DNA from: Pannonibacter sp. SL95 | Lineage (GTDB): Bacteria > Pseudomonadota > Alphaproteobacteria > Rhizobiales > Stappiaceae | Length of the DNA stretch: 64,000 nucleotides | Direction of reading: 5' to 3' | Assembly: GCF_026672425.1 (NCBI RefSeq) | Contig: NZ_JAPPRC010000004.1 | Location: 552,501-616,500, forward strand | Part shown: piece after piece, positions 35,938 through 45,877 of the stretch | Position numbering within the stretch: position 1 is the first letter of the stretch | How the letters are laid out: each line of letters starts with the position of its first letter | Program-made: the position numbers and the translations under genes | The notes under the pieces: model-generated | What the model was told of the DNA's origin: nothing | Databases searched by the model: none | The model's input: only the letters and a program-made list of their open reading frames with translations

Positions 35938-36036
35938 GCGATGTCCTCCTGCGCAAGGGTCATGATCGACCCGATGACGTAGGGTAATGCATGTAGGCCT
36001 GCCGGCAAGCAGCGTGACATCACAAATCGGTGCGGA

Positions 36037-36489
36037 TTATCGCTTGGCGCGGCTCAGGATGTGGCTGGTCACGGCTTCCTGCAACAAGGGATCATAGGGC
36101 TTTGCGGTCACATAGGCCTCGATCTGATCGCCGAATGCGCGCATCTCGATGATCCTGGCTCCGTAAAAGCCGTCGAGGCGAACGGTTACTCCGCCTCCGC
36201 TGCGCAGGACGGCAGGGGTCCAGCCCCATTTGCAGTCGCGCGGGTTGCAGCGCATGTAGGCTCGGGCGCGGATCTCGACCCGGTCGTCGATGCAGCGGCT
36301 CTCGACTTCCAGCCGGGTCAGCTCCTGCATCTTCGCCTTGCGATCGACCCAGATGCCATCCTCCGGCAAGGGGCAATAGGTGCGCGTGCCGGACTGGGCA
36401 AAGGCCGGCTGTGCGCCGGCGGCTGACAAGAGAATCGGCCCAAGACCCGCGCCGAGCAACAAGAGGGCAGCTTTGAGGATGAGGTGCAT
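36037..36489 (-). CDS. Exported hypothetical protein
   Basis: A 150-residue protein with a Sec signal peptide (about 1-31, ending AFAQSG). The mature part begins RTYCPLPEDGIWVDRKAKM, has Cys at four places (two in YMRCNPRDCKWGW) that could form disulfides, and a beta-rich pattern ending EAYVTAKPYDPLLQEAVTSH. AAGGAGG precedes the ATG. No function can be assigned; extracytoplasmic location is the only firm inference. Confidence 0.78.
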   Translation of the reverse strand: MHLILKAALLLLGAGLGPILLSAAGAQPAFAQSGTRTYCPLPEDGIWVDRKAKMQELTRLEVESRCIDDRVEIRARAYMRCNPRDCKWGWTPAVLRSGGGVTVRLDGFYGARIIEMRAFGDQIEAYVTAKPYDPLLQEAVTSHILSRAKR

Positions 36490-36561
36490 GGGTGCCTCCT
36501 TGTCCGGAGGCTAGCCGAAGGCGATTAACCTTGCGTTAACGGTCTGCGATTTGGGCCAATG

Positions 36562-36593
36562 CAAAAACCCCCGAAACCAGCTGGCTCGAGGGC
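36562..36593 (-). terminator. Rho-independent terminator of rpsU
   Basis: On the minus strand CCCTCGA pairs with TCGGGGG (one G-T pair), with an inner CCAGCTGG palindrome, followed by TTTTTGC. It is about 50 bases after the rpsU stop. Confidence 0.78.
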
Positions 36594-36643
36594 TATTGCA
36601 GGAACAGGAAGACTGTCACCCGAGCGTCAGACGCTCAGACGTC

Positions 36644-36874
36644 TCAGCGTGCCTTGCGCTTCGGAGCGGCGATCAGGCCTTCGCGCTGAGCCAGCTTGCG
36701 AGCTGCCTTGCGAGCGCGACGGACGGCTTCTGCCTTCTCACGGACGCGCTTTTCAGACGGCTTCTCGAAAGAGCGGCGCGCCTTCATCTCGCGCAGCACG
36801 CCCTCGCGCTGGAGCTTCTTCTTCAGGACGCGGAGCGCCTGCTCGATGTTGTTGTCACGAACGAGAACCTGCAA
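36644..36874 (-). CDS. rpsU: 30S ribosomal protein bS21
   Basis: bS21 binds near the 16S anti-Shine-Dalgarno region and aids initiation. Homology begins at [20 protein letters not shown]. The codon before it is TTG at 36874 and there is no ATG nearby, so a TTG start giving 76 residues is most likely. An AGGA lies 9 bases upstream. The product is highly basic with the motif [20 protein letters not shown] and a KRKAR end. The gene stands alone with its own terminator. A longer frame from 36952 gives unrelated residues. Confidence 0.94.
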   Translation of the reverse strand: MQVLVRDNNIEQALRVLKKKLQREGVLREMKARRSFEKPSEKRVREKAEAVRRARKAARKLAQREGLIAAPKRKAR

Positions 36875-37003
36875 GGTAAATCCTGACGTTGGCCCGGCCG
36901 GATCCAGCATGGCCGGGTACCGGGGAGTTGAGTACAAGCGCCATATCGGCACGAAAGGTGGCGCAACCTAGCAGGTTTCTGGGAAATTGCACCCCCCTGC
37001 CGC

Positions 37004-37036
37004 GAAAAAATTTCGGCCCCGGACTTGTCCGGGGCC
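37004..37036 (-). terminator. Rho-independent terminator of the cold-shock gene
   Basis: A 10-bp perfect stem, GGCCCCGGAC/GTCCGGGGCC, with a two-base loop, followed on the minus strand by GAAATTTTTTC. It lies about 85 bases beyond the stop. Confidence 0.9.
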
Positions 37037-37119
37037 AAGGCGCTCCAGAGGCGGCTCGATCACCCCGCCGGTACATCCGCGGTCAGGGCAATGGCGCTCT
37101 CAAGGCGCTAGAATTCAGC

Positions 37120-37326
37120 TCAGAGGAGCTGCAGGTTGGCAGCTGCGCTGCGGCCCTGACGGTCGGTTTCCAGCTCGAAGCTGACCTTCTGACCTTCGCC
37201 GAGGTGGCTGAGGCCCGAACGCTCGACAGCGCTGATGTGAACGAAGACATCGCGGCTGCCGTCTTCCGGCTGGATGAAGCCAAAGCCCTTCTGGCCGTTG
37301 AAGAACTTTACGGTTCCGGTTTTCAT
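37120..37326 (-). CDS. Cold-shock protein (CspA family)
   Basis: A 68-residue single-domain OB-fold RNA/DNA-binding protein. It starts MKTGTVKFFNGQKGFGFI and carries RNP1 (KGFGFIQP) and RNP2 (VFVHIS) motifs, then EGQKVSFELETDRQGRSAA. The ATG at 37326 matches the family start; codons upstream are leader. A sigma-70-like promoter at 37471-37499 implies a 5' leader of about 140 bases, the usual feature of cold-regulated csp mRNAs. Confidence 0.95.
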   Translation of the reverse strand: MKTGTVKFFNGQKGFGFIQPEDGSRDVFVHISAVERSGLSHLGEGQKVSFELETDRQGRSAAANLQLL

Positions 37327-37470
37327 GTGCAGTACCTTGATAAAGAGTTTCGACGCCACGTTCCGAATGAGCGCGGCGGTCGTTCATCGCAGATTTTTGG
37401 AAGAGAGATTGGCGGGTCGATATCGCTGACACCGCGAGAAGCCAAGCCTGGCCCAAAAAGTCGATTGCTT

Positions 37471-37499
37471 CTTATACGCCAGATATCACGTTTTTCCAA
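37471..37499 (-). promoter_or_regulatory. Predicted sigma-70 promoter of the cold-shock gene
   Basis: On the minus strand TTGGAA (37499-37494) and TATAAG (37476-37471) are exactly 17 bases apart. They lie about 145 bases upstream of the start codon. The remaining gap up to 37650 contains an inverted repeat GGTTTTCC/GGAAAACC (37553-37581) and a hairpin GTGATGCC/GGCATCAC (37604-37637) that may terminate xerC. Confidence 0.65.
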
Positions 37500-37650
37500 G
37501 AACGATTCTGCCAGAACGTGACATCTGCTTTTCGTGGCCTCCGGCAGGGCGCGGTTTTCCTTTTTGCTGACGCGGAAAACCAACCGTAAAACAGCAGTTC
37601 GCCGTGATGCCAAGGCGCCGGGATCCTGAGGCATCACGCCTTGAAAGGGG

Positions 37651-38607
37651 TCACTCCTGGGCGCGGGGATGCGCGCGGTCATAGGCCTCCAGCAGGCGGG
37701 CGGCGTCGACCTCGGTGTAGATCTGGGTGGTCGACAGGCTGGCGTGTCCCAGAAGCTCCTGGATCGAGCGCAGGTCACCGCCCTTGGCAAGGAGATGTGT
37801 GGCAAAGGAATGCCGCAACGCATGCGGCGTCGCGCTGTCGGGAAGCGCCAGCGCTCCGCGCAGCTTCTCGACCGCGAGCTGCACGATGCGCGGGCTGAGC
37901 GGTCCTCCGCGCGCGCCCAGGAACAGCGGCCCATCCATCTCCGGCTGATAGGGGCACAGGCGCAGATAGGCGGCGATTGCCTCGCCGACCGCCGGAAGCA
38001 GCGGAACGATGCGTTCCTTGCCACCCTTGCCGGTGATGCGCAGGCTGCGGGTGGTCGGCAAGGGCGCCGCCCGGCGCGTTAGCGACAAGGCTTCGGAAAT
38101 GCGCAGGCCGCAGCCATAGAGCAAGGTCAGGACCGCCGCGTTGCGGGCCTCGATCCATGGCTCGGCCTCCATGGCGAGGTCACCGGACGTCACGGCCTTG
38201 GCGTCGCTGACCGACAAGGGCTTCGGCAGCGACCGGGGTTGGCGCGGCGGCCGCACTGCGCCGGCCGCGGCCGCATTCACCTCGCCGCGCCGTTCAAGGT
38301 AACCCAGAAAGGAGCGGATGCCGGCCAGCCCGCGTGCAAGCGACCGGCTGCCCGCACCGGAGTTGCGCCGGCGGGCCAGAAAGGCGCGGAAGTCGGCCGG
38401 AGCCAGCTCGCGGATTTCGTCAAGGCCAGGCGCGCCGCCAAGGTGGTTGGTCAGGAACCGCAGGAACTGCGTCACGTCGCGCTCATAGGCAATGAGCGTC
38501 TTGTCGGACAGCCGCCGCTCGTCACCCAGATGGTCGAGCCAGGCCCCAACGCGGCGCATCAGCTCGGGCGTCGCGTGCACCAGAGGAGAATCGGTCAGAT
38601 CGGACAT
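37651..38607 (-). CDS. xerC: Tyrosine recombinase XerC
   Basis: XerC acts with XerD at dif to resolve chromosome dimers. The 318-residue product starts at the ATG at 38607. It has a SAM-like N-terminal domain (WLDHLGDERRLSDKTLIAYE, FLARRRNSGAGSRSLARGLA) and a catalytic domain. Arg I is in YGCGLRISEALSL, Lys in ITGKGGKERIVPLL, and HxxR in HALRHSFATHLLAKG. The second His is in LLGHASLSTTQIYTEV, which also holds the nucleophilic Tyr. The full catalytic set is intact. XerC rather than XerD is inferred from the N-terminal sequence type. Confidence 0.92.
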   Translation of the reverse strand: MSDLTDSPLVHATPELMRRVGAWLDHLGDERRLSDKTLIAYERDVTQFLRFLTNHLGGAPGLDEIRELAPADFRAFLARRRNSGAGSRSLARGLAGIRSFLGYLERRGEVNAAAAGAVRPPRQPRSLPKPLSVSDAKAVTSGDLAMEAEPWIEARNAAVLTLLYGCGLRISEALSLTRRAAPLPTTRSLRITGKGGKERIVPLLPAVGEAIAAYLRLCPYQPEMDGPLFLGARGGPLSPRIVQLAVEKLRGALALPDSATPHALRHSFATHLLAKGGDLRSIQELLGHASLSTTQIYTEVDAARLLEAYDRAHPRAQE

Positions 38608-38758
38608 GGCCGCAGCATACAGGAGTTGCCAGCGGCAGGGCAGGGAGCGGGAACTGACAAGAAGGTGCCCCTCCGCCCGCCTTTTCCGGCGCGTGAAGGG
38701 GCGCGGCCGGAATGGCAGGCGGAAGGGTATGCGACTGGCTTTGCGCCTTTCCCCGTTT

Positions 38759-39889
<1,131 letters not shown>

Positions 39890-39890
39890 T

Positions 39891-40739
39891 TTACTTTTCC
39901 GTCTCCACAAGACCTTTGACGAAGAGCTTCTGCATCACGATGATGACAAGCACGGGCGGCAGCATCGACAGGACAGCTGCGGCCATCACATAGTTCCAGT
40001 AGGGCAGGCCGTCCGCGACTTCGGCCATGCGCTTGATCGCCATGACGATCGTGTAGTAGCCGGTCTCGGTGGTCACCAGCATGGGCCAGAGATACTGGTT
40101 CCAGCCATAGATGAAGAGGATGACGAAGAGCGCTGCGATGTTGGTCTGCGACAGGGGCAGCAGGATGTCGCGAAAGAACTTCATCGGCCCGGCACCATCG
40201 ACACGGGCGGCTTCCAGCAGCTCGTCCGGAACCGTCAGGAAGAACTGACGGAACAGGAAGGTCGCGGTGGCCGAGGCCAGCAGCGGCACGGTCAGCCCGA
40301 GATAGCTGTTCAGCATGCCCAGATCCGCCACGACCTTGAAGGTCGGCAGGATGCGCACCTCGACCGGCAGCATCAAGGTGACGAAGATCATCCAGAAGAA
40401 GAACTGGCGGAACGGGAAGCGGAAATAGACGATCGCGAAGGCCGACAGGATCGAGATCGCGATCTTGCCGGTGGCGATGATCAGGGCCATCACCAGCGAA
40501 TTCAGCATCATCGGCCCGAGCGGCGGGGCGCCCGACGTGGACGCACCGGTCGTCAGCAGCTCCCAGTATGTCCCCAGGGCATGGGGACCGGGAACCAGCG
40601 GGATGAGGCCGGACATGAATTCATCCGGTGCCCGCGTCGAGGCGATCAGCGCGACATAGACCGGAAACGCGACGACGATGACGCCGAGGATCAGCACCAG
40701 ATGCGCGAGGGCAGTAAGCCAGGGTTTGTTTTCGACCAT
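39891..40739 (-). CDS. ugpE: Glycerol-3-phosphate ABC transporter permease UgpE
   Basis: MalG-type membrane subunit, 282 residues, six predicted helices. It starts with [20 protein letters not shown] and has the UgpE-like [20 protein letters not shown]. The EAA coupling loop is [20 protein letters not shown], followed by [20 protein letters not shown]. It lies between ugpA (12-base gap) and ugpC (1-base gap). Confidence 0.95.
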   Translation of the reverse strand: MVENKPWLTALAHLVLILGVIVVAFPVYVALIASTRAPDEFMSGLIPLVPGPHALGTYWELLTTGASTSGAPPLGPMMLNSLVMALIIATGKIAISILSAFAIVYFRFPFRQFFFWMIFVTLMLPVEVRILPTFKVVADLGMLNSYLGLTVPLLASATATFLFRQFFLTVPDELLEAARVDGAGPMKFFRDILLPLSQTNIAALFVILFIYGWNQYLWPMLVTTETGYYTIVMAIKRMAEVADGLPYWNYVMAAAVLSMLPPVLVIIVMQKLFVKGLVETEK

Positions 40740-40751
40740 GACGGACCGGTC

Positions 40752-41636
40752 CTAGTAGGCCACGCGCCGCTCGACATAGCGGAACTGGACGAAGGTGAGC
40801 AGGATGACAATGCCCATCAGGATGACGGACTGTGCGGCGGAAGAGCCAAGGTTGAGCCCGATGAAGCCATCGGCATAAACCTTGTAGACCAGGATGTTGG
40901 TCGACTGCGCCGGGCCGCCCTCGGTGGTGGCGTGGATGATGCCGAACGTGTCAAACATGGCGTAGACGACGTTCACCACCATCAGGAAGAACGAGGTGGG
41001 CGACAGCAGCGGCAGCGTGATCGTGAAAAAGCGCTTGAACGGGCCGGCGCCGTCGATGGCGGCGGCTTCGCGCAGCGACAGGGGGATCGACTGCAACCCG
41101 GCCAGGAAGAAGATGAAGTTGTAGGAGATCTGCTTCCAGCTGGCGGCAACGACGACAAGGATCATGGCGTCGGTGCTGTTCAGAGCATGGTCCCAGTTGT
41201 AACCCAGCCGCTCCATGATGAACGGCAGGATGCCGATGGTCGGGTTGAACAGGAACCACCACAGCACGCCGGCGATGGCCGGGGCAACGGCATAGGGCCA
41301 CAGCAACAGCGTGGTGTAGCCGCTCGCCCCCTTGATCAGCCGGTCGACACAGACCGCAAGCAGCAGCGCTAGCCCAAGCGACAGCGCCGCGACGCAGACC
41401 GAAAACACCAGCGTGACCTGAAGTGAATTGAGATAGTTCGGATCTTCAAATAGCGCGGTGTAGTTGGCCAGCCACACGAAGGTGGTCTTGAAGCCGAATG
41501 CATCTTCGCGCAGGAACGACTGCCAGATCGCCTGGCCCGCAGGCCAGAAGAAGAAGATGCCCGTGATGACAAGCTGGGGCGCCAGCAGGAAGTAAGGCAG
41601 AACCTTGTTTGGGAAGATCGTGCGTTTGGTTTGCAT
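40752..41636 (-). CDS. ugpA: Glycerol-3-phosphate ABC transporter permease UgpA
   Basis: MalF-type membrane subunit of 294 residues starting at the ATG at 41636 (a GTG three codons earlier is possible). It begins [20 protein letters not shown] and has the EAA loop [20 protein letters not shown] and [20 protein letters not shown], as in E. coli UgpA. It is separated from ugpB by 92 bases that contain a hairpin. Confidence 0.95.
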   Translation of the reverse strand: MQTKRTIFPNKVLPYFLLAPQLVITGIFFFWPAGQAIWQSFLREDAFGFKTTFVWLANYTALFEDPNYLNSLQVTLVFSVCVAALSLGLALLLAVCVDRLIKGASGYTTLLLWPYAVAPAIAGVLWWFLFNPTIGILPFIMERLGYNWDHALNSTDAMILVVVAASWKQISYNFIFFLAGLQSIPLSLREAAAIDGAGPFKRFFTITLPLLSPTSFFLMVVNVVYAMFDTFGIIHATTEGGPAQSTNILVYKVYADGFIGLNLGSSAAQSVILMGIVILLTFVQFRYVERRVAY

Positions 41637-41669
41637 CAGGGACACCCGGTCGCGCGACGGACAGAAAGA

Positions 41670-41708
41670 CCCACGCCCCAGCGACCAAAATGGCGACCGG
41701 GACGTGGG
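41670..41708 (-). terminator. Intra-operon hairpin between ugpB and ugpA (copy 1)
   Basis: On the minus strand CCCACGTCCC pairs with GGGGCGTGGG around a loop of about 20 bases, followed by TCTTTCTG. Such hairpins after binding-protein genes usually stabilise the upstream mRNA or terminate partially, giving more binding protein than permease. Confidence 0.55.
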
Positions 41709-41728
41709 CGATTTGGATCCTTGAAGGA

Positions 41729-43057
41729 TCAGTTGGCGTTGGCTGCCTCGAACTCACGCAGCAGGGCATTGCCGCGCTTCACCAGATCGCCGAGAGCAAC
41801 TTCCGAGGTCTTCGCACCGCTCAGGACCTGCTGGAATTCTTCGTCGATGATGTCGCGGATCTGCACGTAGCTACCGAAACGCAGACCCTTGGAGTTGGCG
41901 GTCGGCTCGTTCAGCGTGATCTGCTTGATCGAGACGTCTGCGCCCGGGTTCTTGTCGTAGTAGCCCTGCTTCTGGCTCAGCTCGTAGGACGCCTGGGTGA
42001 TCGGCAGGTAGCCGGTGCCCTGGTGCCAGTCGGCCTGCACTTCAGCGGAGGAGAGGTAGGAGAAGAAGTCAGCGACGCCCTTGTACTCGGCGTCCTTCTT
42101 GCCCTGCAGCACCCAGAGGGTGGCGCCACCGATGATGGAGTTCTGCGGCTTCACGTCAGCATAATGCGGCAGCATGGCCACGCCGACCTGGAAGTCCTTG
42201 GAGTTCGCCAGAACGCCAGCGCGCGAAGCGGAGGAGTTCATGTACATGGCGCATTCCTGCGAATAGAACTTCGGGGGAGCGTCATTGCCGCCGCCCTTGC
42301 CGCCATACTGGAAGATGCCGGCGTCCTGCCACTTCTTCAGGTTGGCCCAGTGCTTGGCAACGAGCGGGTTGTTGTAGGTCAGCTCGGTCTTCAGACCGCC
42401 GAAGCCGTTCTCGAGCGTGCCGATCTGCTGGTTGTGCCAGGCGGACAGGTTCTCGGTCTGGACCCAGGAAACCCAGCCGGTGGTGAAGCCGCACTTGGCA
42501 GCGCCGGAATCCATGATCTTCTTGGAGAAGGATTCCATCTCTTCCCAGGTCTTCGGCGGAGTGTTCGGGTCAAGGCCGGCCTTCTCGAAGACGGTCTTGT
42601 TGTAATACAGGACCGGGGTCGAGGAGTTGAACGGCATCGAGAGCATGTTGCCTTCGGTGTCCGTGTAGTAGCCGACCACGGACGGCAGGAATGCCTTCGG
42701 GTCGAACGGCTCTCCAGCGTCCTTCATCAGCTGGTAGACCGGATAGACGGCGCCCTTGGCAGCCATCATGGTGCCGGTGCCGACTTCGAAGACCTGCACG
42801 ATGTGCGGCTGCTGGCCGGCGCGGAACGCGGCGATGGCAGCGGTCAGGGTCTCCGGGTAGGTGCCCTTGAACACCGGAACGACCTTATAATCGCTCTGGG
42901 ATTCGTTGTACTTGGTCGCGATTGCCTCGAGCTTCGCGCCGAGTTCGCCACCCATGGCATGCCACCAGGTGATTTCGGTTGCTGCGAAAGCTGCGGTCGA
43001 GGTGCCGGCCATCGCCACTGCGGCGATGAGGCTGGCCATGAGATGACGAGTAGCCAT
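41729..43057 (-). CDS. ugpB: Glycerol-3-phosphate ABC transporter substrate-binding protein UgpB
   Basis: Periplasmic binding protein for sn-glycerol-3-phosphate and glycerophosphodiesters. The 442-residue product from the ATG at 43057 has a Sec signal peptide ending TAAFAA. It matches E. coli UgpB closely in order: [107 protein letters not shown] and [18 protein letters not shown]. It is the first gene of ugpBAEC. Pho-box-like repeats lie about 130 bases upstream. Confidence 0.95.
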   Translation of the reverse strand: MATRHLMASLIAAVAMAGTSTAAFAATEITWWHAMGGELGAKLEAIATKYNESQSDYKVVPVFKGTYPETLTAAIAAFRAGQQPHIVQVFEVGTGTMMAAKGAVYPVYQLMKDAGEPFDPKAFLPSVVGYYTDTEGNMLSMPFNSSTPVLYYNKTVFEKAGLDPNTPPKTWEEMESFSKKIMDSGAAKCGFTTGWVSWVQTENLSAWHNQQIGTLENGFGGLKTELTYNNPLVAKHWANLKKWQDAGIFQYGGKGGGNDAPPKFYSQECAMYMNSSASRAGVLANSKDFQVGVAMLPHYADVKPQNSIIGGATLWVLQGKKDAEYKGVADFFSYLSSAEVQADWHQGTGYLPITQASYELSQKQGYYDKNPGADVSIKQITLNEPTANSKGLRFGSYVQIRDIIDEEFQQVLSGAKTSEVALGDLVKRGNALLREFEAANAN

Positions 43058-43164
43058 TGTGTGTCTGCTCCCAGTTGCTGAGCCGTCTGGCCCGGACAGT
43101 GCTTGGAACCGGGGCTTGCGGCCCGAAAGCCGAAAACCCTGTCTGCCCCTGCGCTGCTTATTGT

Positions 43165-43198
43165 TTTCATATGAACGGCGCATGTCGTTCATATGAAA
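43165..43198. promoter_or_regulatory. Perfect 13-bp inverted repeat operator candidate
   Basis: TTTCATATGAACG (43165-43177) and CGTTCATATGAAA (43186-43198) are exact reverse complements separated by 8 bases, each with a TTCATATGAA palindrome inside. A related TTCACATGAA occurs at 43445-43454 on the other operon's side. It could bind a dimeric repressor or be part of the overlapping Pho-box array. No regulator gene lies in the cluster. Confidence 0.6.
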
Positions 43199-43221
43199 GT
43201 TGTACGACAGTTCGATGACGT
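43189..43221 (-). promoter_or_regulatory. Pho-box-like direct repeats facing ugpB (copy 1)
   Basis: Read on the minus strand, three consecutive 11-base units are ACGTCATCGAA, CTGTCGTACAA and CTTTCATATGA, close to the PhoB unit CTGTCAT-N4. Two weaker units (ACGACATGCGC, CGTTCATATGA) continue the period. In E. coli the ugp operon belongs to the Pho regulon, which makes this assignment plausible. About 132 bases upstream of the ATG. Confidence 0.6.
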
Positions 43222-43398
43222 CGACAATGGGGACTCGCGCCACCTTGCATAGTGCGGCGCAGCACAATGGCGAAAAACATTGAATTCGCGCGAGCTGCGG
43301 GGGTGCGTTTCAATATATTTCACGATATTCCATTGTCACAAACGCGCAACGCACATTCTATTACAGGGCGGATTTTCGAACTTGCTGGCGCCTTGAAT

Positions 43399-43420
43399 GT
43401 GTCATTCAACTGTCGTCAAA
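43399..43420 (+). promoter_or_regulatory. Pho-box-like direct repeats facing the second ugp operon
   Basis: GTGTCATTCAA followed directly by CTGTCGTCAAA gives two 11-base units matching CTGTCAT-N4 at 6 and 6 of 7 core positions. They lie about 140 bases upstream of the second binding-protein gene. The rest of the 500-base gap is AT-rich and has no supported gene. Confidence 0.6.
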
Positions 43421-43557
43421 TTTTCGCCTACGCGACATCATGAGTTCACATGAAAACACTACCCAATGCCGGCCCATAGGGCGTGCGGTTGAACAGCTGC
43501 GCGCCCGGGTCAAAGGCTCATTCGCGCATTTTTGCCGTTCCACTCAGGGAGTGTTCC

Positions 43558-44868
43558 ATGTCCTTCCGCACCATCGTCGCTGGCGCCGTCGCCGCGGCTG
43601 CTCTCGTCAGCCTCTCCGCTCCGGCTTTTGCCGCCACCCAGATTTCCTGGTGGCACGGCATGGGCGGCCGCAACGGCGAGATCATCAATGAACTGGCCAC
43701 CAAGTTCAACGCAGCCCAGTCGGCTTGCGCGCTGACCCCGGTCTCCAAGGGCACTTACGAAGAAGCTCTCGCTTCGGGCATCGCGGCGTTCCGTTCCGGC
43801 CAGCAGCCGAACATCCTGCAGGTGTTCGACGCCGGCGCCGCCACCATCATCAACGCCAAGGGCGCGACCGTTGCCGCCGAAGACCTGATCCGCGAAGCTG
43901 GCTATCCGTTCAAGGCGGAAGACTTCATCCAGGGCGTGCGCTACTTCTATGCCGACAAGGCCGGCAAGTTCGTTGGCATGCCGTTCAATTCCTCTGCCCC
44001 GATCATGTACTTCAACACCGACGCGCTGAAGAAGGCCGGTGTCGAGGCTCCGAAGACCTGGGAAGAGTTCGAAGCGATCGCTCCGAAGCTCAAGGCCGCT
44101 GGTTACATCCCGCTGGTGCAGTCGCACCTGCCGTGGGAAATGGTCGAGAACTTCCATTCCCGCAACAACCTGCCGTTTGCCAACAACAACAACGGCTTCG
44201 ATGGTGCGGAAGGCGCAAAGCTGACCGTCAACTCCCCCGAACAGCGCAAGATGTTCGAGAAGCTGGTCGAGTGGAAGCAGGCTGACCTGTTCGGCTTCTA
44301 CGGCGCTGGCTGGAACGAGAACCAGAAGCCGTTCGAAGAAGGCAAGGTTGCCCTGTGGATCGGTTCGTCGGGTTCCTTCGGCGGCCTGCAGAAGACGGCC
44401 ACGATGCCGTTCGGCGCGACGTTCCTGCCCTACTGGGAAGGCATCAAGGGCGCTGGCACCAACTCCTTCATCGGCGGCGCAGCCCTGTTCGCGATGGCTG
44501 GCAAGCCGGCTGCCGAGAACAAGTGCACCGCAGACTTCTTCCAGTTCCTGACCTCCCCGGAGATCCAGTACTGGTATCACAAGACCTCTGGCTACGTGCC
44601 GGTCACCTCGGCCGCCTATGAGCTGGCCAAGAAGGACGGCTACTACACCGCGACCCCGGCTGCCGAAGTCGGCATCCAGCAGCTGATGCTGCCGGCTGGT
44701 GAATGGTCCAAGGGCTATCGCCTCGGCTTCTACCCGCAGATCCGCGACGTCATGAACCGCGAGTTCGGCAAGGTCTTCGCTGGCGAAGTCAAGGTCGAAG
44801 ACGCCTTCAAGACCATCGAAGAAGAAGCAAACCAGATCCTCGCCCGCTTCGCCAAGACTGCCGGCTGA
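43558..44868 (+). CDS. UgpB-like ABC transporter substrate-binding protein (second system)
   Basis: A 436-residue periplasmic binding protein from the ATG at 43558, with a Sec signal peptide ending PAFAA. It has the UgpB layout (ISWWHGMGGRNGEIINELAT, VSKGTYEEALASGIAAFRSG, QVFDAGAATIINAKGATV, MPFNSSAPIMYFN, SFIGGAALFAMAGK, YWYHKTSGYVPVTSAAYELA). It is well diverged from the copy-1 UgpB, with changes in the binding-cleft segments, so the ligand may be a different phospho-glycerol or sugar. It is first in a plus-strand operon that mirrors copy 1. Confidence 0.9.
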   Translation: MSFRTIVAGAVAAAALVSLSAPAFAATQISWWHGMGGRNGEIINELATKFNAAQSACALTPVSKGTYEEALASGIAAFRSGQQPNILQVFDAGAATIINAKGATVAAEDLIREAGYPFKAEDFIQGVRYFYADKAGKFVGMPFNSSAPIMYFNTDALKKAGVEAPKTWEEFEAIAPKLKAAGYIPLVQSHLPWEMVENFHSRNNLPFANNNNGFDGAEGAKLTVNSPEQRKMFEKLVEWKQADLFGFYGAGWNENQKPFEEGKVALWIGSSGSFGGLQKTATMPFGATFLPYWEGIKGAGTNSFIGGAALFAMAGKPAAENKCTADFFQFLTSPEIQYWYHKTSGYVPVTSAAYELAKKDGYYTATPAAEVGIQQLMLPAGEWSKGYRLGFYPQIRDVMNREFGKVFAGEVKVEDAFKTIEEEANQILARFAKTAG

Positions 44869-44888
44869 TCTGATCCTGCCAGTGAGAC

Positions 44889-44913
44889 AACGGCCGGGCC
44901 ATGCCCGGCCGTT
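44889..44913 (+). terminator. Intra-operon hairpin after the second binding-protein gene
   Basis: AACGGCCGGGC pairs with GCCCGGCCGTT around a three-base loop, 21 bases after the stop and 73 before the permease gene. No T run follows, so mRNA stabilisation or partial termination is likelier than a full stop. It occupies the same place as the hairpin in the mirror operon. Confidence 0.6.
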
Positions 44914-44985
44914 CGTCCTGTCGTCCGTTCCGCGTCCTGCCGGCCCTCCGAGGCCGGGACGCCCGCCAGATCCGCGAGCAAGCCC

Positions 44986-45867
44986 ATGAAGCGCGCCCAG
45001 TTTTCCTCGCCGCTGCTGCCCTATTTCCTGCTCGCCCCGCAGCTGGCCATCATCTTCATCTTCTTCTACTGGCCGTCGGCACAGGCGATCCAGTCCTCGT
45101 TCTACATCGAGGATCCCTTCGGCTTTGGCGCCACCTTCGTCGGGCTCGAGAACTACACCACGGTGCTGGGCTCGTCCGAATATCTGCGCATTGCCCAGTT
45201 CACACTGGTGTTCACCCTGATCGTCACCTTCCTGTCGCTGTCCATCGCCCTGGTGCTGGCGGTGAAGGCCGACGCGGTGCTGACAGGCGCTTCCACCTAT
45301 CGCAGCCTGCTGATGTGGGTCTATGCCATCGCCCCGCCGGTGGCAGGCCTGATGGGCATCATGTTCTTCGACCAGCACATCGGCCCGCTGGTGGATCTGG
45401 CCGCCCTGTTCGGCTGGGACATGCGTGTCGGCGTCAACTATTACGACACCGCCTTCGCCATGGTCGTGATCGCCGTATGGAAGCAGATCCCCTACAATTT
45501 CATCTTCTTCCTGTCCGGACTGCAGGCCATCCCGAAGCATCTGCGCGAGGCGGCGGCCATCGACTGCCGCTCGGAACTGCGCCGGTTCTGGACCGTGACC
45601 CTGCCGATGCTGGCCCCCACGGCCTTCTTCCTTCTGATCATCAACATGACCTACGCCCTGTTCGACACGTTCGGCATCATCGACGTGGTCACCCGCAACG
45701 AGCCGGCCAACAATCCGCTGACGCTGGTCTACAAGGTCTATCTCGACGGGTTCCGGTCCAACGACCTTGGTGGATCGTCGGCGCAGTCGGTGATCCTGAT
45801 GATCGTCGTGCTCGTGCTGACGATGGCCCAGTTCCGCTTCATCGAGCGGCGCGTGCATTACGGCTGA
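44986..45867 (+). CDS. UgpA-like ABC transporter permease (second system)
   Basis: MalF-type membrane subunit of 293 residues, six predicted helices, starting [20 protein letters not shown] after a short tail. The EAA coupling loop is EAAAIDCRSELRRFWTVTLP. The DGAG seen in the copy-1 permease, including the conserved Gly of the EAA motif, is replaced by DCRS, which is unusual. The frame is otherwise complete (TYALFDTFGIIDVVTRNEPA; FIERRVHYG). Next gene follows after 10 bases. Confidence 0.92.
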   Translation: MKRAQFSSPLLPYFLLAPQLAIIFIFFYWPSAQAIQSSFYIEDPFGFGATFVGLENYTTVLGSSEYLRIAQFTLVFTLIVTFLSLSIALVLAVKADAVLTGASTYRSLLMWVYAIAPPVAGLMGIMFFDQHIGPLVDLAALFGWDMRVGVNYYDTAFAMVVIAVWKQIPYNFIFFLSGLQAIPKHLREAAAIDCRSELRRFWTVTLPMLAPTAFFLLIINMTYALFDTFGIIDVVTRNEPANNPLTLVYKVYLDGFRSNDLGGSSAQSVILMIVVLVLTMAQFRFIERRVHYG

Positions 45868-45877
45868 GGAGAGCACC

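Noticed and set aside
43333-43361. Sigma-70 promoter (TTGTCA and TTCTAT, 17-base spacer) for the second ugp operon
   Set aside because: The -10 match is poor, and it lies upstream of the Pho-box-like repeats instead of downstream, so it was not listed as a feature.
43252-43443. 63-codon frame in the divergent ugp control region
   Set aside because: No ribosome binding site, atypical composition, and it overlaps the Pho-box-like repeats. Better explained as regulatory DNA.
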